Positions 33,321 to 42,059 of a DNA stretch of 64,000 nt are shown in pieces. Each line of letters opens with the position of its first letter. The first letter of the stretch is position 1. The notes beneath the pieces are model-generated. The model saw only the letters and a program-made list of their open reading frames with translations, was not told where the DNA came from and did not search any database. Origin of the DNA: Flaviaestuariibacter flavus (GTDB lineage: Bacteria; Bacteroidota; Bacteroidia; Chitinophagales; Chitinophagaceae); NCBI RefSeq assembly GCF_004337505.1, contig NZ_SJZI01000002.1, positions 290,379 to 354,378 of the forward strand, given 5' to 3'. A program made the position numbers and the translations under genes.

Positions 33321-34136
33321 ATGTCTGCTGCCGCCGAAGTAAAACGCATCACCACCGCTACGCTACAGAAGATGAAGGCCAGCGGTCAGAAGATCTCGAT
33401 GCTGACCGCCTATGATTTTTCTTTTGCCCGGATGATCGACGGGGCGGGCATCGATGTGATCCTGGTGGGCGATTCCGCATCCAACGTGATGGCGGGCCAC
33501 GAAACGACGCTTCCCATCACGCTCGACCAGATGATCTACCACGCCCAGTCGGTTGTGCGCGGCGCAAAGCGCTGCCTCATCGTAGTGGACATGCCCTTTG
33601 GTTCTTACCAGGGAAATGGCGATATCGCACTCGCTTCGGCCATCCGCATCATGAAAGAGACCGGCGCGCACGCCGTGAAGATGGAGGGAGGAGAAGAAAT
33701 CCTTGATTCGGTGAAGCGCATCATCTCCGCCGGCATTCCCATCATGGCGCACCTGGGCCTGACGCCCCAGTCGATCTACAAATTCGGATCTTATAATGTT
33801 CGGGCAAAGGAAGAAGCCGAAGCCAACAAGCTCAAAAAAGACGCGCTCCTGCTGCAGGATGCCGGCTGCTTTGCCGTGGTGCTGGAGAAAATCCCGGCCA
33901 CACTGGCCCGGGAAGTTTCCGACAGTCTCGAGGTGCCCACAATCGGTATCGGCGCCGGCGCCCATTGCGACGGCCAGGTGCTGGTGATGCACGATATGCT
34001 CGGCATCAACACCGAGTTCCGTCCGCGTTTCCTCCGTCAATACCTGAACATCCACGAGCAGGTGACCGGTGCGGTGAAGCAATATATCGACGATGTAAAG
34101 AGCGGCGGCTTCCCCACCGATGCGGAATCCTATTAA
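33321..34136 (+). CDS. panB: 3-methyl-2-oxobutanoate hydroxymethyltransferase
   Basis: A 271-residue TIM-barrel enzyme adding a hydroxymethyl group from methylene-tetrahydrofolate to ketoisovalerate, the first step to pantoate. Family motifs: [31 protein letters not shown] with the metal-binding residues, [17 protein letters not shown], and [20 protein letters not shown]. It starts 59 nt after the Ppx/GppA gene and probably has its own promoter (CTAACTTGCGG near 33299). panC and panD are about 4-5 kb upstream. Confidence 0.97.
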   Translation: MSAAAEVKRITTATLQKMKASGQKISMLTAYDFSFARMIDGAGIDVILVGDSASNVMAGHETTLPITLDQMIYHAQSVVRGAKRCLIVVDMPFGSYQGNGDIALASAIRIMKETGAHAVKMEGGEEILDSVKRIISAGIPIMAHLGLTPQSIYKFGSYNVRAKEEAEANKLKKDALLLQDAGCFAVVLEKIPATLAREVSDSLEVPTIGIGAGAHCDGQVLVMHDMLGINTEFRPRFLRQYLNIHEQVTGAVKQYIDDVKSGGFPTDAESY

Positions 34137-34190
34137 ACGTTCCGAGTTCCGCTGATCGAAAATAGCACAAGGCTTGTCTTTGTCGAAAAA

Positions 34191-34222
34191 TCTGGCATCT
34201 GACATCAGCCATCAGACATCCC
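34191..34222. repeat. Degenerate heptamer repeat
   Basis: Four consecutive CATCNNN heptamers: CATCTGA, CATCAGC, CATCAGA, CATCCCA (34196-34223). A similar pair (CACCTGA, CATCCGA) is at 335-348. Intergenic, between panB and the TonB receptor gene. Confidence 0.55.
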
Positions 34223-34234
34223 ACACCGACCTGC

Positions 34235-34242
34235 TATCTTCG
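34235..34242 (+). promoter_or_regulatory. Possible -7 box for the BtuB-like receptor
   Basis: TATCTTCG, one base off TAnnTTTG, 18 nt before the ATG. No -33 element; no cobalamin riboswitch-like structure is present. Confidence 0.35.
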
Positions 34243-34260
34243 CCGCGCAAACGCCAAAAC

Positions 34261-36189
34261 ATGACCCCATCCAAAAGAGGGCTTTCGCTCCTGCTGCTTG
34301 TATTGACAGCGGCGGCCGCACAGGCCCAGGAAAGCGATAAAGAGCTTGACCCCGTCACCGTTACGTCAGGTTACAACCCGGTTAAAACTTCCCGCACCGG
34401 CCGCAATATCGAGGTGCTGCGCGGCGAGCAGCTGCAGCGTCTTCCCGCCAGCTCCATCGACGAACTGTTGCGCTATGTGCCCGGCGTAGAAGTGCAGGCG
34501 CGCGGGCCGATGGGGGCGCAAAGCGATATCGTGATGCGCGGCGGCACCTTCCAGCAGGTGCTCGTGATCATGGACGGCATCCGCCTCAATGATCCCTTTT
34601 CCGGTCATTTCAGCACTTATTTTCCGGTAACACCGGCCGAGATCGATCGCATTGAAGTGCTCAAGGGCGCGGCCGCCGCGCTTTATGGCTCGGAAGCGGT
34701 CGGCGGCGTCATCCACATCATCACCAAAACATTCGCTGCAAGTTCCGGGCTTGCAAGCCGCGGACTGCAGGCGCAGGCCGGGGCGGGCACTTACCGCACA
34801 CTCAATGGACAGGCCGGAGGTCACTTCTTCGACGGCCGGACCGGCTATAGCGGCGGGCTGCTGAGCAACAACAGCGACGGGCCGGAGCAGCGCGGAACGC
34901 GCGGCGGTTTCAATGTACACACCGCCTCCTTCGGGTTGCATTATTTCTTCACCCCGAAGGTGCGGCTCGCCTTCCGTTCCTCTTACGACGAGCGGGATTT
35001 CGCCGCGCAGAATTTCTACACACCCTTTTTAACCGACACCGCCGCCGAGCGGGTACGCACCTACTGGAACCAACTGTCGCTGGCGTTGGAGCGCCTTAAA
35101 GACCGCTTTACCTTCGATGCAGGCTATAAGGTCACGCGCGACCACTACCAGTTTAACAGTATTTCTACGGCCAATGAGAACCGCAGCGGTCTGTTACAGC
35201 TCAACGCGCGCAACGAGCACCGCTTCGAAGAGCGCCTGGTGCTGACCAGCGGCATCCAGTACAGCAACCGCTCCATTTCCTCGAACGACCGCGGCAACCA
35301 CGGTGAGCACCAACTGGCCGGTGTAACGGCACTCAACTGGACGCTCGCGGGCAGGTTTACGATGGCGCCTGCCCTGCGCCTCGACTGGAACCAGCGCCGC
35401 GGTGCCGAGCTCGTTCCCCAACTGGCGCTCTCCTATCGCAGCGGCTCCTGGCAGCTGCGCGGATCTGTTGGCAAGACCATCCGCGACGCCGACTTTACCG
35501 AACGCTATAATAATTATGAAAAGTTGCTGGTAACCGGTGGCCGGATCGGCAACCCTGCACTGGAAGCAGAAAAAGCAATCGCTGCCGAAGCTGGCGCGGA
35601 TCGTTTCGTCGGTAAAAACTTCCGCGTGTCAGCCAGCATCTTCCGTCGCTGGCACCGCGGCCTGATCGACTACGTGCCGACGGCCTATGCCGATATGCCG
35701 CGCCGCGAAAATCTTTCACCCACGGGGAGCTTTGCTCTTGCCCGCAATATTGCGTCAGTAAATATTACGGGTGCCGAGCTCGACCTCCACTATCGCCAGC
35801 CGCTCAAGGGCAGCGGGCGCTCCATCGACGGCTCCGCCGGACTCACCTGGGCCGAAGCAAAGAACAATAGTGACGTTGCGGGTTTTTACCTGACGTCCTT
35901 TGCCAAATACCTGTTTAATGCGCATGTTTCGTATAACAGCCCGCGCCTTGTGGTGGGCTTTACATCGATCTATAAACAGCGTGCTGCAACGGCAGAAGCG
36001 CCTGCCATCAAAGCAGAACTTTCGCGCGACTACTTCGTTCTCAACGGCAAGGTGAACTTCTTTATCTTGCCGCAGCGGCTTGGCATTTTTGTGCAGGCTG
36101 ATAATATTTTCGACCGCCCCTACAGCGACCTTCTTGGTGCGCCGATGCCCGGCCGCTGGTGGCAGGGTGGTATACAGGTGAAACTTTAA
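34261..36189 (+). CDS. TonB-dependent receptor, BtuB-like
   Basis: A 642-residue outer-membrane receptor with a cleavable signal (MTPSKRGLSLLLLVLTAAAA... QAQ). Immediately follows a TonB-box-like EELDPVTVTSG equivalent, written ELDPVTVTSG, then the plug: VPGVEVQARGPMGAQSDIVMRGG, VLIMDGIRLND-like VIMDGIRLNDPFSG and DRIEVLKGAAAALYGSEAVGGVI. The rest is a 22-strand barrel ending GRWWQGGIQVKL. The short form without a CarboxypepD domain matches vitamin B12-type receptors, but the ligand is a guess and no B12 genes are near. ALDH follows 12 nt later. Confidence 0.93.
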   Translation: MTPSKRGLSLLLLVLTAAAAQAQESDKELDPVTVTSGYNPVKTSRTGRNIEVLRGEQLQRLPASSIDELLRYVPGVEVQARGPMGAQSDIVMRGGTFQQVLVIMDGIRLNDPFSGHFSTYFPVTPAEIDRIEVLKGAAAALYGSEAVGGVIHIITKTFAASSGLASRGLQAQAGAGTYRTLNGQAGGHFFDGRTGYSGGLLSNNSDGPEQRGTRGGFNVHTASFGLHYFFTPKVRLAFRSSYDERDFAAQNFYTPFLTDTAAERVRTYWNQLSLALERLKDRFTFDAGYKVTRDHYQFNSISTANENRSGLLQLNARNEHRFEERLVLTSGIQYSNRSISSNDRGNHGEHQLAGVTALNWTLAGRFTMAPALRLDWNQRRGAELVPQLALSYRSGSWQLRGSVGKTIRDADFTERYNNYEKLLVTGGRIGNPALEAEKAIAAEAGADRFVGKNFRVSASIFRRWHRGLIDYVPTAYADMPRRENLSPTGSFALARNIASVNITGAELDLHYRQPLKGSGRSIDGSAGLTWAEAKNNSDVAGFYLTSFAKYLFNAHVSYNSPRLVVGFTSIYKQRAATAEAPAIKAELSRDYFVLNGKVNFFILPQRLGIFVQADNIFDRPYSDLLGAPMPGRWWQGGIQVKL

Positions 36190-36201
36190 AACACGATTGT
36201 T

Positions 36202-37728
36202 ATGCAGGATATTTTAAAAGCCCTTGGCATCGCGCCGAAGAGCAGTGGTGCCAGCACGGGCACCCAATGGATCCCGGGTGGCGGGAAAGAGATCAGTTCC
36301 GTATCGCCGGTGGATGGCAAAGAAATCGGGTGCGTAGAGCTCGCAAACGACGCAGCCTATGAACAGGTGATCCGCAAGGCGCAGGAAGCATTTGCAGAAT
36401 GGCGGATGTATCCTTCACCGAAACGTGGCGACATCGTGCGCCAGGTAGGCGAAGCGCTGCGCCGTTACAAGGAGCCATTGGGTAAGCTCGTGTCGTACGA
36501 AATGGGCAAAAGCCTCCAGGAAGGTTATGGCGAAGTGCAGGAAATGATCGACATCTGCGACTTCGCGGTGGGGCTTTCCCGCCAGCTGCACGGCCTCACC
36601 ATGCACAGCGAGCGACCCGGCCACCGCATGTACGAGCAGTGGCACCCGCTGGGCATCGTCGGAATTATCTCTGCCTTCAACTTCCCGGTGGCGGTTTGGA
36701 GCTGGAATACGATGCTGGCCTGGGTTTGCGGCGACGTATGCGTTTGGAAGCCATCCGAAAAAACACCGCTTTGCGCCGTAGCCTGCCAGAATATCATCGC
36801 GGAAGTATTCCGGAAAAATAATGTTCCGGAAGGCGTTTGCGGGCTGGTTATCAGCGAGCGTGATCTTGGTGAGCGCATGGCTGCCGACGGACGTGTTCCG
36901 CTGGTATCGGCCACCGGCTCCACCCGGATGGGCAAGGCGGTGGGCGCTGCCGTGGGCGCGCGCCTCGGGCGATCCCTGCTCGAGCTGGGCGGCAACAACG
37001 CCATTATCATTTCGAAGGATGCCGACTTCGATATTGCCATCGTCGGCTGCGTTTTCGGCGCAGTTGGTACGGCCGGGCAGCGCTGCACCACCACGCGCCG
37101 CCTCATTATCCACGAAGACATTTACGAGTCGTTCAAAAACAAGCTGGTGGCGGCCTATGGGCAACTGCGCATCGGCGACCCGCTGGACCAGAACAACCAT
37201 GTGGGTCCGCTCATTGACCGGGCCGCGGTTGATCAATACCTCGCTGCGATTGAAAAGTGCAAGGCCGAAGGCGGCAACTTCCTCGTGGAAGGCGGCGTGC
37301 TCCAAGGTGCCGGCTATGAAAGCGGCTGCTATGTAAAGCCCTGTGTGGCAGAAGCATTGCCGCATTTTGAAATCGTGCAGCATGAGACCTTCGCGCCGAT
37401 CCTGTACCTAATGAAATACAAAACGCTTGATGAGGCGATCGCCATCCAGAACGGCGTTCCGCAGGGACTCTCGTCTTCGATCATGACGCTCAACCTCCGC
37501 GAGGCGGAAACCTTCCTTTCTTCGGCCGGCTCCGACTGCGGCATTGCCAATGTCAACATCGGCACTTCGGGCGCCGAAATCGGCGGTGCCTTTGGCGGCG
37601 AAAAGGAAACGGGCGGTGGACGCGAAAGCGGGTCGGACGCCTGGCGGATCTATATGCGCCGGCAGACGAATACGATCAACTACAGCACCCAGTTGCCGCT
37701 GGCACAGGGCATCCGGTTCGACCTCTAG
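36202..37728 (+). CDS. Aldehyde dehydrogenase, ALDH7 (antiquitin/AmaB) family
   Basis: A 508-residue NAD-dependent aldehyde dehydrogenase. E261 in LELGGNNAIII and the catalytic nucleophile C295 in VGTAGQRCTTTRRL are present. IISAFNFPVAVWSWNT and GRESGSDAWRIYMRRQTNTINYS at the C-terminus are characteristic of family 7. Members oxidise 2-aminoadipate semialdehyde in lysine breakdown. The gene is 12 nt from the preceding TonB receptor gene, likely cotranscribed although functionally unrelated. Confidence 0.95.
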   Translation: MQDILKALGIAPKSSGASTGTQWIPGGGKEISSVSPVDGKEIGCVELANDAAYEQVIRKAQEAFAEWRMYPSPKRGDIVRQVGEALRRYKEPLGKLVSYEMGKSLQEGYGEVQEMIDICDFAVGLSRQLHGLTMHSERPGHRMYEQWHPLGIVGIISAFNFPVAVWSWNTMLAWVCGDVCVWKPSEKTPLCAVACQNIIAEVFRKNNVPEGVCGLVISERDLGERMAADGRVPLVSATGSTRMGKAVGAAVGARLGRSLLELGGNNAIIISKDADFDIAIVGCVFGAVGTAGQRCTTTRRLIIHEDIYESFKNKLVAAYGQLRIGDPLDQNNHVGPLIDRAAVDQYLAAIEKCKAEGGNFLVEGGVLQGAGYESGCYVKPCVAEALPHFEIVQHETFAPILYLMKYKTLDEAIAIQNGVPQGLSSSIMTLNLREAETFLSSAGSDCGIANVNIGTSGAEIGGAFGGEKETGGGRESGSDAWRIYMRRQTNTINYSTQLPLAQGIRFDL

Positions 37729-37756
37729 TTTACGGGTATATATATCAAATCGTTAT

Positions 37757-37789
37757 TGCAAAGAGGCTGCCGTATGCAGCCTCTTTGCA
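37757..37789 (+). terminator. Hairpin terminator after the ALDH gene
   Basis: TGCAAAGAGGCTGC and GCAGCCTCTTTGCA form a perfect 14-bp stem around CGTAT. The following sequence (ATTCATTTATTT) is only moderately T-rich; it may serve both strands. Confidence 0.7.
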
Positions 37790-37872
37790 ATTCATTTATT
37801 TCCAGGTAAATGGAATATATACGTTTCGACCGGCGGAAAATATTCCTTTAAACAATGGCTCGGTGAACCGTT

Positions 37873-38010
37873 TTACCTGGACAGCTTCTCTTTGAAGAAA
37901 AGGAAGACAACGATCCAGATCAGGCCCTTCACCAGGAAAAACAGGAAGCCGGCCCACCCTATGCGTTTGAGCCACAATTTGAACTTCGAAGGCTGCTTGT
38001 CTCCCGGCAT
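37873..38010 (-). CDS. 45-residue membrane protein, unknown function
   Basis: ATG at 38008-38010 runs to TAA at 37873-37875. The protein starts MPGDKQPSKFKLWLKR, then has one hydrophobic segment GWAGFLFFLVKGLIWIVVF (about residues 18-36), and a short basic end FFKEKLSR. An amphipathic basic N-terminus, one TM helix and a C-terminal basic tail give a plausible single-pass small protein. It follows the VOC gene's terminator on the same strand, in a position where a gene would be expected. I recall similar short KGLIW proteins in Bacteroidota, but no family name. Confidence 0.6.
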   Translation of the reverse strand: MPGDKQPSKFKLWLKRIGWAGFLFFLVKGLIWIVVFLFFKEKLSR

Positions 38011-38035
38011 GGCGGAAAGTTAACTCTTGCCGCGA

Positions 38036-38061
38036 AACAAAAAAAGGCGCCGGAGCGCCTT
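38036..38061 (-). terminator. Intrinsic terminator of the VOC gene
   Basis: AAGGCGC and GCGCCTT pair around CGGA-like loop CGGA; the minus strand then has a run of seven or more T residues. Confidence 0.9.
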
Positions 38062-38086
38062 TGGAATTTTTCACACTTATCAACGG

Positions 38087-38539
38087 TCAATTGGCAGCAA
38101 GTTCCCCCGCATTAGCAGCGCCCTGCGCATTCATCATTTGCTTCAGTGCCGCTTCGTCCATAAACCCGATCTCCCACTGGTGGCCGTCGAGGTCAGCAAA
38201 GGAATGTCCGTACATCCAGCCATGATCCTGCGGATCGGCGTAGATCGTTCCGCCCGCTTCTACGGCGCGGCGTACCATTGTATCTACTGCCTCCCGGCTT
38301 TCGGCATCCAGTGCAATGAGCACCTCCGTCGTCTGGCGCGCATCGGCAATGGGCTTTTTGGTGAAGGCCGCAAAGTGCTCGTGGGTAAGCAGCATCGCAA
38401 AGATGTTGTCGCCGAGCACGAGGCAGGCGGCCGCATGGTTGGTGAACTGCATGTTGAAGCCGAAGCCGAGGTGCCGGAAAAAGTCCATCGACTTCTGTAA
38501 GTCCTGCACCGGAAGGTTGACGAAGATCTTATTTGCCAT
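38087..38539 (-). CDS. VOC family protein (glyoxalase-like)
   Basis: A 150-residue protein with two beta-alpha-beta-beta-beta modules. Characteristic start IFVNLPVQDLQKSMDFFRHLGFG; late YGHSFADLDGHQWEI is the usual metal-binding end of PhnB-like VOC proteins. The start ATG at 38539 (MANKIFVN) is preferred to 38560 because of the -7 box upstream. It follows a second VOC protein and an AraC regulator on the same strand. Substrate unknown. Confidence 0.88.
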   Translation of the reverse strand: MANKIFVNLPVQDLQKSMDFFRHLGFGFNMQFTNHAAACLVLGDNIFAMLLTHEHFAAFTKKPIADARQTTEVLIALDAESREAVDTMVRRAVEAGGTIYADPQDHGWMYGHSFADLDGHQWEIGFMDEAALKQMMNAQGAANAGELAAN

Positions 38540-38559
38540 AGTGATTGATTTTGATAGCA

Positions 38560-38567
38560 CAAACCTA
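38560..38567 (-). promoter_or_regulatory. -7 box for the VOC gene
   Basis: The minus strand reads TAGGTTTG, a perfect TAnnTTTG, 20 nt before the ATG. No -33 TTTG at the usual spacing. Confidence 0.5.
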
Positions 38568-38618
38568 TTATACTCTTTTTCTACCGGGGCTACCGGAATG
38601 CGCCAAATAAAGGGTTAA

Positions 38619-39053
38619 TTACGACGAGGGTTCAGTTTCGCCTTTCTTTTTTTCACCCAGTGAAAACCAGTTGCCGGAATCGTCGACAAACAAGGCCTCG
38701 TAACCATAATACTCCCGTGTTGGTGGTTTGCGAAACTTAACGCCTCGTGCGCTCAGCTCCTCATAAGAAGCCTGGAGGTCGTCGCATTCAAAGACACCAA
38801 AACCGAAAGTGCCTGCTTTTACAAGCTCGCGCATTTTCTGCGCGGCTTCGCCCTTGAATAACATCCCCTCGGTTACCGGCATCAGCGAAATTTCGAGCTC
38901 CGGTTGCTGCGGCGGGCACACCGTCAGCCACCGCGCGCCGGGGCCCATCGGGGCATCGGTATGCACGTCGAACCCGAGCTTGTTTACATAAAAATCATAG
39001 GCGCTTTCCTGATCAAGGACAAAGACGCTGACGTGGTTCATTCGGGTAATCAT
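38619..39053 (-). CDS. VOC family protein (second copy)
   Basis: A 144-residue VOC protein with NHVSVFVLDQESAYDFYVNKLGFDV at the start and a C-terminal ALFVDDSGNWFSLGEKK strand. It lacks the charged YGHSF ending of its neighbour, so the two are not simple duplicates. Fits the glyoxalase/bleomycin-resistance fold. Lies 41 nt downstream of the AraC regulator gene and probably shares its transcript. Confidence 0.88.
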   Translation of the reverse strand: MITRMNHVSVFVLDQESAYDFYVNKLGFDVHTDAPMGPGARWLTVCPPQQPELEISLMPVTEGMLFKGEAAQKMRELVKAGTFGFGVFECDDLQASYEELSARGVKFRKPPTREYYGYEALFVDDSGNWFSLGEKKKGETEPSS

Positions 39054-39094
39054 ATCTGGTTCGCTTTTGTTACGTAAAGATGACCAGCGCTCAT

Positions 39095-39535
39095 TTAAGA
39101 ACCTTCTTCAAAATTGCGATTCCACCCTGCACGATCTGAAAAGCAGGCGGGTACAAAGGCGAGCGGTTGTGCCTTTAGTGCGGCATTGCGCCGGAGCGCA
39201 GCCGCACGGAATGCAGATGGAGTAATCCCCCGATGTTTACGGAATAAGGTAGCAAAGGTTGCTGCGCTTGCAAAGCCGCTTTCGTGGCAGGCTGATACTA
39301 CCGGACGGCCCGCCTCCAGCAAACGTGCGGCGGCCCGGATGCGGGTCAGTACCAGGTATTGATTGGGCGTGCGCCCGTAAATACGCCGGAACAGCCGGAG
39401 AAAGTGAAACCGGGAAAAATGGGCAGCGGCGGCGATCTGTTTCAGGTCGATCGGGTCGGCATAATTTGCGTCGATGAACATCTTCGCCTGGACAACACGC
39501 GGGTATAGGTAGATCTCTGGCTGCTGGTGAAGCAT
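39095..39535 (-). CDS. AraC family transcriptional regulator
   Basis: A 146-residue protein with a complete two-helix-turn-helix AraC domain: AKMFIDANYADPIDLKQIAAAAHFSRFHFLRLFRRIYG, then NQYLVLTRIRAAARLLEAG and SGFASAATFATLFRKHRG. There is no N-terminal sensor domain, as in short SoxS/MarA-like regulators. The start at 39535 (MLHQQPEIYLYP) is chosen because it matches the usual N-terminus; 39601 would add 22 residues. It precedes two VOC genes on the same strand and may control them. Confidence 0.88.
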   Translation of the reverse strand: MLHQQPEIYLYPRVVQAKMFIDANYADPIDLKQIAAAAHFSRFHFLRLFRRIYGRTPNQYLVLTRIRAAARLLEAGRPVVSACHESGFASAATFATLFRKHRGITPSAFRAAALRRNAALKAQPLAFVPACFSDRAGWNRNFEEGS

Positions 39536-39652
39536 GACGATCGGGTTTGCGAATACCAAGTTAAGGCCGTCCCGGCAAACCAGGCGGCTCTCATATTTCA
39601 CATAACCCTTAGAAGGCCTTCCCTTAATTTTAAAGCCTAATTAATGAGTTGA

Positions 39653-41392
39653 ATGAACAATCGACCCTTATCCCTGCTGCTGGCACTGCTGGCAACGGGC
39701 AGTACCCTGACCATATCGGCCCAGGAAATGGTGAGCAAGCCGAAAGGCACTCCCAACGGCTGGCACCTCAAAGACAAGGCAAGTGATGGCTACTATGGCA
39801 TCAGCCTCGACAAAGCCTACCAGTTTGTGAAAGGCCGCACCAGCAAGACGGTGGTGGTGGCTGTGATCGACTCCGGCATCGACACTACCCACGAAGACCT
39901 GCGCCCCGTGCTCTGGACCAACCCCCGCGAGATACCGGGCAATGGCATCGACGACGACAAGAACGGCTATCCCGATGACATTCACGGCTGGAACTGGCTG
40001 GGTGGCCGCGATGGCCGCAACGTGAAAGTGGATTCCGACGAAGGCGCCCGCTTTTACCACCAGTATAAGAGCCGCTTTGAAAGCGCAGATCCCGCCACGC
40101 TCTCGGCTGCCGACCAGAAGCTGTATGCTGAATGGAAGCGCGCGAAAGCATCCGTGGAAGGCGACGCCGACCCGAACGAAGTAATGATGCTTAAGCGGAT
40201 GTACCCGATCCTGAAGCGGGGCGATTCGCTGATTGGCGCAGAGCTCAAGAAGCCGGTTTTTACCGGCAACGACCTGAAAAACTACAAGCCTTCCGGCCAG
40301 GAAACGCAGATGGCTTACCAGATCTACATGAGCATCTCGGAACAGAACAACAAGTACGATATCACCAACCGCGAGATCCTTGATGAACTCGAAGGACAGC
40401 TCCGGAAGGGCGATGCCCTCACCCAGGCCCCGCCGAACTACCGGGGCGACGTCACCAAGGACAACGAGAATGACCTCAAGGATCTTAACTACGGCAATAA
40501 CGACATCATGGCCTCCACGCCGATGCACGGCACCCACGTTTCGGGCATTATCGGCGCCGTTCGCGGCAACGGCAAGGGGATCGATGGTATCGCCGACAAC
40601 GTGCGGATCATGACCCTGCGGGTGGTGCCTGATGGCGACGAGCATGACAAGGATATCGCGCTGGCCATCCGCTACGCTGTTGATAACGGCGCGAAGATCA
40701 TCAATATGAGCTTCGGCAAGAGCTTCTCGCCGCATAAGGACTGGATCGACGACGCGGTACGGTATGCGCAGGACAAAGGCGTGCTCCTGGTACATGCTTC
40801 GGGCAACTCGCACAAGGACCTGGATTCGGATTACAACTTCCCGACCCCGGTGATGCTCGACAGCAGCCGTGCCCGCACCTGGATCACCGTCAATGCCAGC
40901 GGCGACCCGGCCAACGGCGGCCTTGTAGCTTCCTTCTCCAATTACGGGAAAAAGGAAAGTGATGTCTTTGCCCCCGGTGTCGACATTTACTCTACCCTTC
41001 CCGGCGGAAATGTATACGGCAACGAATCGGGTACGTCGATGGCTTCACCGGTAACGGCCGGCGTGGCTGCCTTTGTGCTTGGTTACTACCCGAACCTGAG
41101 CGGCGCCCAGCTGAAATATGTTATCGAAAACAGCGTGGTGAAGAACGACACGAAAGTGAAGAAGCCCGGTGAGATGGACGTAGTGCCGTTCTCCGAGCTG
41201 AGCCGCACGGGCGGCACGGTCAACGCTTACGAAGCCGTGAAGCTCGCCGACGCGATCACCAGTGGAAAAGTAAAAGTGAAGATCGAAGACAACAAGACCA
41301 AGATTAAGGACGAAAAAGGCAAGTCGAAGACAAAGACCGAGGAGAAAAAATCCAAGGTAAAGTCGGAGCCGAAGCCCGTAAAGACCTTCTGA
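39653..41392 (+). CDS. Secreted S8 (subtilisin-like) serine protease with Lys-rich tail
   Basis: A 579-residue protein with a signal peptide (MNNRPLSLLLALLATGST... ISAQ). Catalytic triad: D73 in AVIDSGID, H292 in MHGTHVSG, S462 in SGTSMASP. The catalytic domain is split by a long helical insert (about residues 110-270), as in Bacteroidota S8 proteases. The C-terminal 60 residues are highly charged with many lysines and end in KPVKTF, a hexapeptide also found at the end of the S41 protease downstream. No T9SS sorting domain is apparent. Confidence 0.93.
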   Translation: MNNRPLSLLLALLATGSTLTISAQEMVSKPKGTPNGWHLKDKASDGYYGISLDKAYQFVKGRTSKTVVVAVIDSGIDTTHEDLRPVLWTNPREIPGNGIDDDKNGYPDDIHGWNWLGGRDGRNVKVDSDEGARFYHQYKSRFESADPATLSAADQKLYAEWKRAKASVEGDADPNEVMMLKRMYPILKRGDSLIGAELKKPVFTGNDLKNYKPSGQETQMAYQIYMSISEQNNKYDITNREILDELEGQLRKGDALTQAPPNYRGDVTKDNENDLKDLNYGNNDIMASTPMHGTHVSGIIGAVRGNGKGIDGIADNVRIMTLRVVPDGDEHDKDIALAIRYAVDNGAKIINMSFGKSFSPHKDWIDDAVRYAQDKGVLLVHASGNSHKDLDSDYNFPTPVMLDSSRARTWITVNASGDPANGGLVASFSNYGKKESDVFAPGVDIYSTLPGGNVYGNESGTSMASPVTAGVAAFVLGYYPNLSGAQLKYVIENSVVKNDTKVKKPGEMDVVPFSELSRTGGTVNAYEAVKLADAITSGKVKVKIEDNKTKIKDEKGKSKTKTEEKKSKVKSEPKPVKTF

Positions 41393-41419
41393 CCAGTTGT
41401 CTCCACCATTAATACAAGC

Positions 41420-41450
41420 AACCCCGGCATTACGCCGGGGTTCTTTATTT
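41420..41450 (+). terminator. Intrinsic terminator of the S8 protease gene
   Basis: Perfect 9-bp arms AACCCCGGC and GCCGGGGTT around ATTAC, followed by CTTTATTTT. Confidence 0.9.
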
Positions 41451-41468
41451 TAGCTTCAAACTCCTTTT

Positions 41469-41993
41469 ATGGCCAACGTCGATTATAACCGCATTCCCGA
41501 ATATTATCACCGCTATGTGCGCCAGGTGGAAGACCTGGACCTGGAGGCCGCGCTGCGTTCGCGCCGCGACGCTATCCTTCCTGTCCTACGCACGCTGCCG
41601 GACCAACAGTGGGACTTTGCCTACGCTGCCGGCAAATGGACGATCAAAGAACTCGTGCTGCATATCATTGATGCGGAGCGCATCTTCGCCTACCGGGCCC
41701 TGCGTTTTTCGCGCCAGGACAGCACGCCCCTGCCCTCTTTTGATGAAAACCGCTTTGCCGAAAAGAGCGAAGCCGGCCGGCGCAGCCCTTCGTCCTTACT
41801 GCGGGAGCTGGAAACAGTATTGGACAGCACAGACACTTTATTTGAAGGCTTTTCGGCAGAACAGCTGAACCAGGAAGGCGTTGCCAGCAACAACCCGGTC
41901 TATGTGCGCGGCATTGCATACATTATTTGCGGCCACATCCTGCACCACGTGGGTATTTTAAAGGAGCGCTACCTCCAGCCCGCGACCGCCTGA
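41469..41993 (+). CDS. DinB family protein
   Basis: A 174-residue four-helix-bundle protein of the DinB/YfiT metalloenzyme type. The three metal-binding histidines are placed as in DinB: H65 (ELVLHIIDAERIF), and H156/H160 in CGHILHHVGILKE. Members are thiol-dependent transferases (bacillithiol or mycothiol), which fits the ypdA gene at the start of the window, but that is only an inference. It is flanked on both sides by protease genes. Confidence 0.93.
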   Translation: MANVDYNRIPEYYHRYVRQVEDLDLEAALRSRRDAILPVLRTLPDQQWDFAYAAGKWTIKELVLHIIDAERIFAYRALRFSRQDSTPLPSFDENRFAEKSEAGRRSPSSLLRELETVLDSTDTLFEGFSAEQLNQEGVASNNPVYVRGIAYIICGHILHHVGILKERYLQPATA

Positions 41994-42010
41994 ACGCACC
42001 GGAAGACATA

Positions 42011-42039
42011 AAAAAGCCCCACCTTTCGGCGGGGCTTTT
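42011..42039. terminator. Bidirectional terminator between DinB and the S41 protease gene
   Basis: AAAAGCCCC and GGGGCTTTT pair around ACCTTTCGGC, with T-rich tracts on both sides, so it serves both convergent genes. Confidence 0.85.
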
Positions 42040-42059
42040 ACTATTATCAGTTATCAACC

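Noticed and set aside
34137-34260. Cobalamin riboswitch before the BtuB-like receptor
   Set aside because: No B12-box-like conserved sequence or long structured leader; only a degenerate heptamer repeat and a -7-like box.
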